Positions 1-7,943 of a stretch of DNA of 58,472 nt are shown piece after piece. The notes beneath the pieces were generated by a model. The model saw only the letters and a list, made by a program, of their open reading frames with translations. It searched no databases and was not told the DNA's origin. Position 1 is the stretch's first letter, and each line of letters opens with the position of its first letter. Source of the stretch: Arthrobacter sp. ok362 (GTDB lineage: Bacteria; Actinomycetota; Actinomycetes; Actinomycetales; Micrococcaceae); assembly GCF_900102785.1 (NCBI RefSeq), contig NZ_FNGC01000006.1:197477-255948 (forward strand). Reading direction: 5' to 3'. The translations under genes were made by a program, and so were the position numbers.

Positions 1-298
1 CACGGTCGGCTACGAAAAAGGCAAACTCGGCTACCCGGCCAGCAAGGAAATCTGCGGGTTGCGCAACGGCGGCTGCTACCAGAGATTCCAGGGCGGCACC
101 ATCCACTACGCCCCGGGCGTCGGAGCATTCCCCACCTGGGGCGGCATCCGGGCCGCGTGGGCCGCTCAAGGCTACGAAAACGGACGGCTCGGCTATCCCA
201 CCACCAACGAGATCCCCATCGGCGGCGGCAGCGTCGCCCAGAACTATCAGGGAGGACGGATCTCCTGGTCCCCGGTCACCGGCACTAAGATCACGTAA
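1..298 (+). CDS. LGFP-repeat cell-wall protein, C-terminal part (5' end outside window)
   Basis: The frame is open from base 2 to the TAA at 296-298; the gene begins before the window. The visible 98 residues hold nearly two copies of the LGFP repeat: a tract with G-Y-x-x-G-x-L-G-Y-P, then GG-x-x-Q-x-F-x-GG, then a second G-x-x-G-x-L-G-Y-P-T-T-N-E and Q-N-Y-x-GG-x-I-x-W. LGFP repeats are known from secreted actinobacterial proteins, often at the C-terminus of N-acetylmuramoyl-alanine amidases and mycolyl-type esterases, where they are thought to anchor the protein in the wall. The catalytic part is not visible, so the enzyme type cannot be given. Confidence 0.85.
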   Translation, partial: TVGYEKGKLGYPASKEICGLRNGGCYQRFQGGTIHYAPGVGAFPTWGGIRAAWAAQGYENGRLGYPTTNEIPIGGGSVAQNYQGGRISWSPVTGTKIT

Positions 299-563
299 TT
301 CACAGGCACGGGGGAGTGCGCCCATAAGTGGTACCCGGCCGCGTGAGGGTCCATCCGATGGGCTGCGGGCCGGCCTCGTCCACCATCGGCGCCAACCGTG
401 CCGGCCGGGCCGCCGTGGCGGAAATCGTCACGCTGCTGGCCGGTTCGGGATAACGTAAAGCGTTGCAGGGCAGCACGCGGAGGGCGGATCCACCGGCCCT
501 GCAACCGGACCCACACCCCCTGCTAATTACCCAAGACCGAGAAGAAACGGCGGCCTAACGCGC
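299..563. other. Intergenic region with hairpin and possible coding remnant
   Basis: No convincing gene. A perfect 10-bp inverted repeat lies at 462-471 and 496-505 (GTTGCAGGGC / GCCCTGCAAC, 24-nt loop). It could act as a terminator or as a structured leader of the next gene, but it has no T-run. At 358-453 a 31-codon reading frame (starts MGCGPASST, ends LLAGSG) has coding-like composition and may be the tail of a decayed gene. Confidence 0.3.
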
Positions 564-1709
564 GTGGCGGACAACAGCATCGAATCCCTCTTTGCCCGGC
601 TGAGAAGATTCCCGGACGTCGAGGCCGCCAACCTGCAGGCCTGGGACGCCACGGACAGACTCCTGCTGGACACTGCCCTTGAGATGCGTGCGGCCGGAAT
701 GCTGCAGCCCGGGGCACGGCTCGCGGTGGTGGGGGACCGGTACGGGGCCCTGACGCTCGGGGCCCTGACGCTCGGGGCGCACGCCGTCCGGGTCCACCAG
801 GACCTCATCACCGGTGAACGGGCGCTGCGGGCGAACGCCGAGGCCCTGGCGTTCTCCGCCGGCTTCGAACACTTTCCGTTGGGCGCCGGCCTGCTGGAGG
901 GCGCCTCCCTGGTCCTGCTCCAATTGCCCCGGTCCCTGGCAGAACTTGAGGAAATCGCCGACGCGGTGGCCCGGTACGCGGCGCCCGACGTCGTGCTTTT
1001 GGCGGGCGGCCGCGTCAAACACATGAGCCTGGGCATGAACGCCGTGCTGGCGCGCCACTTCGAGGACGTCCAGCCCCAACTGGCCCGGCAGAAATCACGG
1101 CTGCTGCTGGCCCGGCGCCCCAAGCCGGTCCCGGCCGCGCTGCCCTTCCCGGTCACTGAAGTCAATGACGAACTGGGCCTCACGGTCTGCGCACGCGGCG
1201 CCGTCTTTGCCGGCACCGGGCTGGATATCGGGACCAGGTTCCTGCTGGACTTCCTGCCCCGAATGCCGCATGCCACCCATGCCGTTGACCTGGGCTGCGG
1301 CACCGGGATCCTGGCCGCGACGTACGCCCGCGCCAACCCCGGAGCCCGCGTCACCGCCACCGACCGGTCCGCGGCCGCCGTCGACTCGGCCCACGCCACC
1401 GCCCGCGCGAACGGCCTGGACGGCCGGATCGACGTGCTTCAGGACGACGCCATGAGCTCCCAACCGGACGCCAGCGCCGACCTGGTCCTGCTCAACCCGC
1501 CCTTCCATCTGGAAGCGGCCGTCCACTCCGGCGCAGGGATCAAGCTGATCGAAGCGGCCGGCAGGGTGCTCGCCCCGGGCGGGGAACTCTGGACCGTATT
1601 CAACAGCCACCTGCACTACCGGCCGGCACTCGAACGCCTGATCGGACCCACTCGCGAGGTCGGCAGGAATCCGAAGTTCACCGTGACGGCAAGCACCCGG
1701 CGGCCGTAG
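564..1709 (+). CDS. Class I SAM-dependent methyltransferase, RsmC/RlmG-like
   Basis: 381 residues from a GTG start. The N-terminal half (about 1-200) is a degenerate methyltransferase-like domain. The C-terminal half has the SAM-binding motif DLGCGTG at 242-248 and the catalytic NPPF at 311-314. NPPF is typical of enzymes that methylate the exocyclic amino group of guanine in 16S or 23S rRNA (RsmC, RlmG). The two-domain layout and length fit that family, so an rRNA guanine-N2 methyltransferase is likely; the exact base cannot be told. A tandem duplication lies at residues 61-72 (GALTLGALTLGA), encoded by a 15-bp direct repeat. The start has a poor ribosome-binding site, so it is provisional. 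Confidence 0.8.
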   Translation: MADNSIESLFARLRRFPDVEAANLQAWDATDRLLLDTALEMRAAGMLQPGARLAVVGDRYGALTLGALTLGAHAVRVHQDLITGERALRANAEALAFSAGFEHFPLGAGLLEGASLVLLQLPRSLAELEEIADAVARYAAPDVVLLAGGRVKHMSLGMNAVLARHFEDVQPQLARQKSRLLLARRPKPVPAALPFPVTEVNDELGLTVCARGAVFAGTGLDIGTRFLLDFLPRMPHATHAVDLGCGTGILAATYARANPGARVTATDRSAAAVDSAHATARANGLDGRIDVLQDDAMSSQPDASADLVLLNPPFHLEAAVHSGAGIKLIEAAGRVLAPGGELWTVFNSHLHYRPALERLIGPTREVGRNPKFTVTASTRRP

Positions 1710-1814
1710 CGGGAGAAACTTTGCGTCTGAAAGGCACAAGTGTGGGCGCACGCCTGCACGTAACGTACGATTCTGACAACTGCTGTGCGTGGCCAAAGAC
1801 GTTTAGAGGTATCA

Positions 1815-3068
1815 GTGACCGAGTTCCGGCAACCCTCTCCGAGGCGAGGGACCAACCTACCGAAGATGGGTGACTTCAACCTCACGGTCATCTTGGACGC
1901 CATCCGCCGCGCGCCGGGCGGCTTGAGCCGGGTGGAGCTCGCCCAGATCGTCGGACTCTCGCCGCAGACCATCTCCAACATCTCCCGCCGCCTGCTGGAC
2001 CAGCACCTGATTGTCGAGGCAGGCAAGGAAGGCACCGGACCGGGCAAGCCAAGGACCATGCTCCGGCTGAATCCCGCAGGAATGTATGCCGTGGGCGTCC
2101 ACCTGGACCCGGCCGTACTCACGTTCGTCGTGCTGGACCTGCTCGGCGCCGTCGTCAGGCACTCACGGATCACCACCCCGCCCGGCACCGACCCCCGGGC
2201 GGTCATTGACACCGTCTCGGAGGAAATCAAGCGGCTCATCATGGACTCCGGGGTGGACCCGGAACGGATCGCCGGGCTGGGGGTGGCGACGCCAGGCCCC
2301 ATCGACCTCAACGAGGGCGCCGTCGTTGACCCGCCGCTGCTGCCGGGCTGGGACCACGTGGGGCTACGGGATGCCATGGCCGAAGCCACGGGCCTGTCGA
2401 CGCTGATGGACAAGGACGTGACCGCCGCAGCCGTGGCCGAAACCTGGGCCGGCGGCCCCAGCGGCGAGGGCAGCTTTGTCTTCATGTACATGGGGACCGG
2501 AATCGGCTGCGGGATCGTCCTCAACGACGAAGTGGTCCGCGGGACCTCGGGCAACGCCGGGGAAATCGGGCACATCATCGTGGACCCGGGCGGCGCCCTC
2601 TGCGACTGCGGACAGCACGGCTGCGTGAAGTCCTCCGCCATCCCGCAGGTCCTCGTGGCGCAGGCCGAGGCGGCCGGGGTGCTGGACGGTTCGCTCCAGG
2701 ACAGGAGCGCGCCGGCGGTCCAGGAGCGCTTCGCGGAATTGTGCGCGATCGCCGACGCCGGCAACGAAGAGGCCAAAGAAATCATTCGACGATCCGCTGT
2801 GCTCGTGGCCCGCGCGGTCTCGGCCGTCACCAATGCACTGGACGTGGACCGCGTGGTGTTCGGAGGCCCGTTCTGGACGTGCCTGTCAGCGGCTTACCTG
2901 GAGCTAATCCCTGGCTTGGTTGACGCGAACAGCGCCACGCGGAAGATCCACGGGATCGAAGTGGTCGGCACGGGAGTGGGCGACGACGTCGGCGCCGTCG
3001 GCGCCGCCTGCCTGGTGCTGGAACACACGCTGGCCCCGCGCTCCCAGCGGCTCCTCCTCGAGGGATAG
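1815..3068 (+). CDS. ROK-family transcriptional regulator
   Basis: About 417 residues from a GTG at 1815, preceded by AGAGG at 1804-1808; a start 30 bp earlier is possible but lacks a ribosome-binding site. An N-terminal winged helix-turn-helix (about 20-70, with SRVELAQIVGLSPQTISN) is followed by an actin-like sugar-kinase fold. The fold shows the ROK glycine motif (GVATPGPID), a conserved nucleotide-binding stretch (MGTGIGCGI) and the zinc motif G-E-I-G-H ending in C-D-C-G-x-x-G-C. ROK regulators of this NagC/XylR type usually repress sugar-use genes and respond to a sugar. No sugar genes flank it, so its target is unknown. It ends 25 bp before a convergent small gene. Confidence 0.88.
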   Translation: MTEFRQPSPRRGTNLPKMGDFNLTVILDAIRRAPGGLSRVELAQIVGLSPQTISNISRRLLDQHLIVEAGKEGTGPGKPRTMLRLNPAGMYAVGVHLDPAVLTFVVLDLLGAVVRHSRITTPPGTDPRAVIDTVSEEIKRLIMDSGVDPERIAGLGVATPGPIDLNEGAVVDPPLLPGWDHVGLRDAMAEATGLSTLMDKDVTAAAVAETWAGGPSGEGSFVFMYMGTGIGCGIVLNDEVVRGTSGNAGEIGHIIVDPGGALCDCGQHGCVKSSAIPQVLVAQAEAAGVLDGSLQDRSAPAVQERFAELCAIADAGNEEAKEIIRRSAVLVARAVSAVTNALDVDRVVFGGPFWTCLSAAYLELIPGLVDANSATRKIHGIEVVGTGVGDDVGAVGAACLVLEHTLAPRSQRLLLEG

Positions 3069-3093
3069 ACGTCTCTGGAGGACTAGCCGGGCG

Positions 3094-3291
3094 TCAGTCG
3101 ATGTCCTCAACCACCGTCCCATACGGGATCGAGTCATCCAGATGCGCCTGGTGGCCATGCGGAAGCACGAGCACCCGGACGCCGTGCGAGCGCTCCGCGG
3201 CCGACTGCATGAGGACGGGCCGCACGGTGTTGATGAAGCTCTCGCTCTTGCCGTCGAGGTACTCCTTGTAGCTGGCTGGAAGCTGAATCAT
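3094..3291 (-). CDS. Small hypothetical protein (65 aa)
   Basis: A 65-residue protein with no recognised domain, no membrane segment and no signal peptide. Its composition is normal for a coding gene, and it sits convergent to the ROK regulator and divergent from metF, where the reverse strand offers no better gene. There is a histidine-rich patch (HGHQAHLDD) near the end. No strong ribosome-binding site is seen before the ATG. Function unknown. Confidence 0.55.
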   Translation of the reverse strand: MIQLPASYKEYLDGKSESFINTVRPVLMQSAAERSHGVRVLVLPHGHQAHLDDSIPYGTVVEDID

Positions 3292-3425
3292 GGCAACAGG
3301 ATAGTCCTGACCGGCCGCGTTGGGGAGAGCGGCCCGTACTAGCCGGAAACCGCCCCTTCGGCGAACATTATTCTGCCGGGCACCGCAAAATGGCCGTAAA
3401 GGTGCGTCTTAATTCGGGCGCCGAC

Positions 3426-3455
3426 TTGAAGACCCCGGGGCACGGGCCTTAGAGT
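3426..3455 (+). promoter_or_regulatory. Predicted promoter of metF
   Basis: TTGAAG at 3426-3431 and TAGAGT at 3450-3455 are separated by 18 bp, giving a plausible sigma-70 type promoter. Transcription would start near 3462, leaving an untranslated leader of about 250 nt before metF. The element is placed by eye only. Confidence 0.35.
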
Positions 3456-3479
3456 TCTATACAAGTTACCTCAGTAACG

Positions 3480-3554
3480 TGTCAGCGATTCTCCGTTGAA
3501 GGCTGCCCCCAAGGCCGCCCAGGAGGGTGTGGGTGCCCCCATGTGGGCCTGACA
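3480..3554 (+). ncRNA. Putative structured leader upstream of metF, possibly SAM-IV-like riboswitch
   Basis: TGTCAG at 3480-3485 pairs perfectly with CTGACA at 3549-3554, enclosing about 60 nt. Inside are CAGC/GCTG (3483-3486 and about 3502-3505) and a GGGTGCCCCC tract. The order resembles the SAM-IV class of actinobacteria (outer stem, CAGC...GCTG inner stem, G/C-rich GGTGCC element) and the downstream genes make methionine, the pathway such switches control. The rest of the 400-bp gap before metF shows nothing else. The match to the class is by memory and loose, so this remains a hypothesis. Confidence 0.3.
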
Positions 3555-3715
3555 TTTGCTCACGGACAACTTCGTATCAGGCGTAACAGTCGCGGCTGCG
3601 CCCTGCTGAAGTTCCCTCCGTGTTCCCCAAACTCAATTCACTGACAGCAGTGTTTCCGTTTCCGGTCATCCGAGTTCCGGTCTCCTGACGGCAGTGTTCA
3701 CAGCCAAGGACGCAA

Positions 3716-4717
3716 ATGTCACCACCAAGCCTTATCGATACCCATCCCAATCTTGCCGGTGCGGCCCCGGTTGCGCTGTCCTACGAGCTGTTCCCGCCGC
3801 GGTCGCCCGCAGCCGCGGAATCCCTCTGGACCACCATCGGCGAACTGGAAGCCACGGACCCGGACTATGTGTCCGTGACCTACGGGTCCAACGGCTCCAA
3901 CCGCAGCACCGCCGTTGAACTGATCAACCGGCTGGTGCAGGAAACGACGCTGCGGCCCCTGGCGCACCTGACCTGCGTCGGGAACTCCCCGCAGGAACTG
4001 GCGGAGATCATCGGCGACCTGCTCGACGTCGGCGTCCGCGGTATCCTCGCCCTGCGCGGAGACCAGCCCAAGGACGGCGCCACCCCGCCGCCGGGATCGC
4101 TCCGGTACGCCCAAGACCTGATCGAACTCATCCGCCGGGTGGAGCAGCGGCGCTCGGCGCTGCTGTGCGCCGGCAAGGTCGCGGTCGGCGTCGCTGCCTA
4201 CCCGACCCGGCACCCGGAATCCCCAAGTGAGGCGCACGACGTCGAGGTCCTGCTGGCCAAGCAGCGCTCCGGCGCCGACTTCGCCATCACCCAGGTCTTC
4301 TTCCACACCGAGCAGTACGCCGACCTCCTGACGCGGGCACGCCGGGCCGGGGTGACCATCCCGATCATTCCCGGGGTCATGCCGCTAACCAGCCTCCGCC
4401 GGCTCGCCCGGCTCGGCGAACTGACCGGCGTGGAACCGGCCCCGGAACTCATCGAACGCCTCGCGGCCGCCGACACTGACGCCGAACGGACCCGGATCGG
4501 CGTCAGCGCCACGGTTGATCTCGCCAACGCAGCCCTGGCCGCCGGGGCCCCCGGCATCCACCTCTACACGTTCAATGAGCACGCCGCCGCCCTGGACGTG
4601 CTGGACAAACTCGCCCTGCCCCGCCCGCGAAGCAGCAACCGGCAGGGCGGAAACCGGCACGGCGCCGGCCGCATCGACGCCTCCCGGCGTGCCGCCAGCG
4701 GCCAGCTCGCCAGCTGA
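3716..4717 (+). CDS. metF: 5,10-methylenetetrahydrofolate reductase
   Basis: 333 residues from an ATG with AAGGACG about 6 nt upstream. It reduces 5,10-methylene-THF to 5-methyl-THF using FAD, supplying the methyl group for methionine. Family features are S-Y-E-L-F-P-P-R near residue 22 with the catalytic glutamate, a LTCVGNS strand, ALRGDQP and a TQ-x-F-F segment late in the barrel. The length is slightly above the usual 290-310 because of a basic, low-complexity C-terminal tail. It lies directly upstream of metE with a gap of about 50 bp and is surely cotranscribed: MetF makes the methyl donor that MetE uses. Confidence 0.95.
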   Translation: MSPPSLIDTHPNLAGAAPVALSYELFPPRSPAAAESLWTTIGELEATDPDYVSVTYGSNGSNRSTAVELINRLVQETTLRPLAHLTCVGNSPQELAEIIGDLLDVGVRGILALRGDQPKDGATPPPGSLRYAQDLIELIRRVEQRRSALLCAGKVAVGVAAYPTRHPESPSEAHDVEVLLAKQRSGADFAITQVFFHTEQYADLLTRARRAGVTIPIIPGVMPLTSLRRLARLGELTGVEPAPELIERLAAADTDAERTRIGVSATVDLANAALAAGAPGIHLYTFNEHAAALDVLDKLALPRPRSSNRQGGNRHGAGRIDASRRAASGQLAS

Positions 4718-4766
4718 GCACCCCACCACCTTCGTCATCTGTCAACGACAACTTCAAGGACTTCCC

Positions 4767-7160
4767 ATGACTGAACTTCCCATCACTGAACTTCCCATCA
4801 CTGAACAGCGCACTTCCCCCAGCAGCAGCGCCTTCCCGTCCGCCTCGATCCTCGGCTACCCGCGCATCGGCCGCCGCCGCGAACTCAAGAAGGCCGTCGA
4901 GGCCTACTGGGCCGGCAAGATCGACGCCGAAGCCCTGGACGCCGCCGCCAAGGAAATCCAGCTCGGCACCGCCAAGCGCCTCCAGGGCCTCGGCCTGACC
5001 GAAGCAGCGGCCATCCCCGGCACCTTCTCCTACTACGACCAGGTGCTCGACGCCGCCGCCCACCTCGGCGCCGTGCCGGCCCGCTTCGGGAACCTCCTCA
5101 ACGCTGACGGACAGCTCGACATCGACGGGTACTTCACCCTGGCCCGCGGCAACAAGGAACAGCAGCCGCTGGAAATGACCAAGTGGTTCGACACCAACTA
5201 CCACTACCTCGTCCCCGAAATCGGCCCGGAGACCAACTTCGCGCTGACCTCCAACCGGATCGTCGAGGAATTCGAATACGCTCTCGCCAACGGGGTCCAG
5301 ACCCGCCCGTACATCGTCGGCCCGGTCACCTTCCTCCTGCTGAGCAAGGCCTCCGACGACGCCCCGGCCGGCTTCAGCCCGCTGTCCCGGCTCGAGGACA
5401 TCCTCCCCGTCTACACCGCACTGCTCCGGAAGCTCGCCGCCGCCGGCGCCAGCTGGGTCCAGCTCGACGAGCCCGCCCTCGTGGTGGACCAGGACACCCC
5501 GGCCGTGGAAATCCAGGCCGCCGTCGCCCGCTCCTACGAGGCCCTTGCCGCCACGGCCCAGCGCCCGCAGCTCTTCGTCTCCACTCCGTACGGCGCGCTA
5601 AACGGCCAGCTCGGCACCCTCGCCGCCACCGGCATCGACGCCCTGCACCTGGACGTCTTCAAGGGCGAGGTGCCGTCCGCCGCGGCCCTGGCCGCGCTGG
5701 GCAACAAGACCCTCGTCGCCGGCGTCGTGGACGGCCACAACATCTGGCGCAACGATCTCGCCGCCTCCGCGAACAAGATCGCCGAACTGAAGAAGTCGGT
5801 GGCCAAGCTGGCCATCAGCACGTCCACCTCTACCCAGCACGTCCCGCACGACGTCGACGAGGAACTCCAGCTGTCCGAGCAGCTGCGCAGCTGGCTGGCC
5901 TTCGCCGACCAGAAGGCCGTGGAGGTGGTGACCCTCGCCGGTCTGCTGAGCGACGAAGCAACTGGTGTTCAATCAAGGGATGTCCAGCCCGCCATCGACG
6001 AGGCCACCCGCGTCATCGCCTCCCGCGCCGAGGCCGAGGGCGTCCGCCGCGGCGACGTCCGGGACCGCACCGCCGCACTGACCGACGCCGACTTCAACCG
6101 CTCTGCCTACGCAGTCCGCGAGGCAGCCCAGGAGAAGGCGCTGCACCTGCCGCCGCTGCCCACCACCACCATCGGCTCCTTCCCGCAGACCTCGGAAATC
6201 CGCACCGCCCGGGCCCGCGCCAACCGCGGCGACCTCACCACGGAGCAGTACGAGCAGCTCATGAAGGAAGAGATCAAGCGCGTCGTTCAGCTGCAGGAAG
6301 AGCTCGGCTTCGACGTCCTGGTCCACGGCGAGCCTGAGCGCAACGACATGGTCCAGTACTTCGCCGAGAACCTCGAAGGCTTCGACGTCACGGTGCACGG
6401 CTGGGTCCAGTCCTACGGCTCGCGCTGCACCCGCCCGTCCATCCTGTGGGGCGATGTCACCCGCAGCGCCCCGATCACGGTCGAATGGGCCAAGTACGCG
6501 CAGTCCCTGACCAACAAGCCGATGAAGGGCATGCTCACCGGCCCGGTCACCATCCTCGCCTGGTCGTTCGTCCGTGATGACCAGCCGCTCGGCGAGACCG
6601 CCAACCAGGTGGCGCTGGCCCTCCGCGACGAGATCGCCGACCTTGAAGCGGCCGGCATCAAGGTCATCCAGGTCGACGAGCCCGCCCTGCGTGAGCTCCT
6701 GCCCCTGCGCAAGGCCGACCAGCCCGCGTACCTGGACTGGTCGGTGAAGTCCTTCCGCCTCGCCACCGCCGGCGCAACGGACGCCACCCAGGTCCACACC
6801 CACCTGTGCTACTCCGAGTTCGGCGCCATCATCGACGCGATCGACGGCCTCGACGCCGACGTCACCTCGATCGAGGCCGCCCGCTCCCGCATGGAGGTTG
6901 TGCACGACCTCGAGTCCCACGGCTTCGGCCGCGGCGTGGGCCCGGGCGTCTACGACATCCACTCGCCCCGGGTCCCGGGCGAGCAGGAAGTCACCGAGCT
7001 GCTGAGCACCGCGGTCAAGCATGTTCCGTCCCGCCAGCTCTGGGTCAACCCGGACTGCGGCCTGAAGACCCGCGGCTACGCCGAGACCGAAGAGTCCCTG
7101 CGCAACCTCGTCACGGCCACCAAGACGGTCCGCGCCGAACTGCTTCAAGCCGCCAAGTAA
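4767..7160 (+). CDS. metE: Cobalamin-independent methionine synthase
   Basis: About 797 residues from ATG 4767; an open frame extends further upstream but overlaps metF and is not expected to be translated. The enzyme transfers the methyl group of 5-methyl-THF polyglutamate to homocysteine. The N-terminal barrel begins with LGYPRIGRRRELKKA and contains MTKWFDTNYHY. The C-terminal barrel has TTTIGSFPQT, VHGEPERNDMVQYF, and the zinc-binding residues in HTHLCYSEF and NPDCGLKTRG. The start region holds a duplicated pentapeptide (ELPIT twice). At the end, a 14-15 bp duplication repeats the stop codon (AAGTAA then GAGTAA). It forms an operon with metF and is followed by a strong terminator. Confidence 0.97.
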   Translation: MTELPITELPITEQRTSPSSSAFPSASILGYPRIGRRRELKKAVEAYWAGKIDAEALDAAAKEIQLGTAKRLQGLGLTEAAAIPGTFSYYDQVLDAAAHLGAVPARFGNLLNADGQLDIDGYFTLARGNKEQQPLEMTKWFDTNYHYLVPEIGPETNFALTSNRIVEEFEYALANGVQTRPYIVGPVTFLLLSKASDDAPAGFSPLSRLEDILPVYTALLRKLAAAGASWVQLDEPALVVDQDTPAVEIQAAVARSYEALAATAQRPQLFVSTPYGALNGQLGTLAATGIDALHLDVFKGEVPSAAALAALGNKTLVAGVVDGHNIWRNDLAASANKIAELKKSVAKLAISTSTSTQHVPHDVDEELQLSEQLRSWLAFADQKAVEVVTLAGLLSDEATGVQSRDVQPAIDEATRVIASRAEAEGVRRGDVRDRTAALTDADFNRSAYAVREAAQEKALHLPPLPTTTIGSFPQTSEIRTARARANRGDLTTEQYEQLMKEEIKRVVQLQEELGFDVLVHGEPERNDMVQYFAENLEGFDVTVHGWVQSYGSRCTRPSILWGDVTRSAPITVEWAKYAQSLTNKPMKGMLTGPVTILAWSFVRDDQPLGETANQVALALRDEIADLEAAGIKVIQVDEPALRELLPLRKADQPAYLDWSVKSFRLATAGATDATQVHTHLCYSEFGAIIDAIDGLDADVTSIEAARSRMEVVHDLESHGFGRGVGPGVYDIHSPRVPGEQEVTELLSTAVKHVPSRQLWVNPDCGLKTRGYAETEESLRNLVTATKTVRAELLQAAK

Positions 7161-7189
7161 GAAGCCGCCGAGTAACCCGCTTCACCCAA

Positions 7190-7237
7190 GTACGACGCCG
7201 GCCGGTCACCTCGCAAGGTGGCCGGCCGGCGTCGTAC
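7190..7237 (+). terminator. Strong hairpin terminator after metE
   Basis: A 22-bp stem (7190-7211 with 7216-7237, one G-U pair) with loop CGCA. The outer arm is GTACGAC/GTCGTAC, the same as in the hairpin between nrdE and nrdF. The following sequence is only moderately T-rich (GTTCTTCGTC). Confidence 0.8.
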
Positions 7238-7323
7238 GTTCTTCGTCATCGATTGCTGAGTAGCCGCCCTTTTGAGCGCTCAAAAGGGCACCTACGGAGC
7301 AGTCGGTTCAGGATGCCAGCGAT

Positions 7324-7830
7324 TCAGGATTCCCAGAGGATTTCGTCGTCGACGACGCCGTCCTCATCTGCGGAGGCGACCAGGACCTCGTCGGTGAAGT
7401 GCTGGCCCAGCGTGAAATCGAGGACGAAGTAGCGTTCTGGCTGGCCGGGGTAGATGCCCACGTGGCCGAGCTTGAGCGCCTTGAGGAAGACCTCGTCGGT
7501 CAGCTGGCTCTTGTCCTCGACGCCGAAGACCTTTTTGAGGTGTTCGTCCTTGATCGCGTTGCAATGGAAGTGGCGGTACTCCTGCGGGCTGGTGCCTTCC
7601 TGGTCCAGTTCCTCGGCGATCATTTCGCGGACCTGGTCCACGAGCTCGGGCAGGAAGCGCAAGCGGTAGTCAACTTTATGCATGGCCGCTTCGTCGAAAT
7701 GGTCATGCGCGTTGACATTCAGGTCAAGCTCCACGGTCTGGCCCGCCAGCTCATGCGTGGCGGTGAGATTATGTTCCCTTCCGTGGTTGAGCTCGACCTC
7801 GCCGAAGTGCTTGCTCGCTACCTTGTTCAT
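7324..7830 (-). CDS. DUF2004-like protein of unknown function
   Basis: About 168 residues if translation starts at the ATG at 7828-7830 (MNKVASKHFGEV). A longer frame up to 7962 would overlap the divergent aldehyde dehydrogenase and is less likely. The protein is acidic, soluble, with no signal peptide or membrane segment. Its pattern (SKHFGEVELNHG near the start, a LDLNVNAHDHFDE strand, and a C-terminal half rich in aromatic and acidic residues) matches what I recall of DUF2004 proteins. No function is known. It is transcribed divergently from the aldehyde dehydrogenase with about 110 bp between. Confidence 0.65.
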   Translation of the reverse strand: MNKVASKHFGEVELNHGREHNLTATHELAGQTVELDLNVNAHDHFDEAAMHKVDYRLRFLPELVDQVREMIAEELDQEGTSPQEYRHFHCNAIKDEHLKKVFGVEDKSQLTDEVFLKALKLGHVGIYPGQPERYFVLDFTLGQHFTDEVLVASADEDGVVDDEILWES

Positions 7831-7943
7831 ATCTTCAACATAGTCCTGAAAACCGGACCATTCCAGCGTTGGCGAGTTTTCCGGTCCCGGAGTCTTATCC
7901 GGTACCCCGCCGGCGGACGGCAGCATGACTGTACATTGATCGG

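Noticed and set aside
527..1399. Long minus-strand ORF opposite the methyltransferase
   Set aside because: Antisense shadow of a high-GC gene; Arg/Ser-rich, no domain, while the plus strand has clear SAM and NPPF motifs.
3300..3715. Cobalamin riboswitch before metF-metE
   Set aside because: No B12-box-like segment seen; the leader structure resembles SAM-IV more, and even that is weak.
5183..6337. 384-aa plus-strand ORF inside metE
   Set aside because: Arg/Pro-rich out-of-frame shadow of metE.
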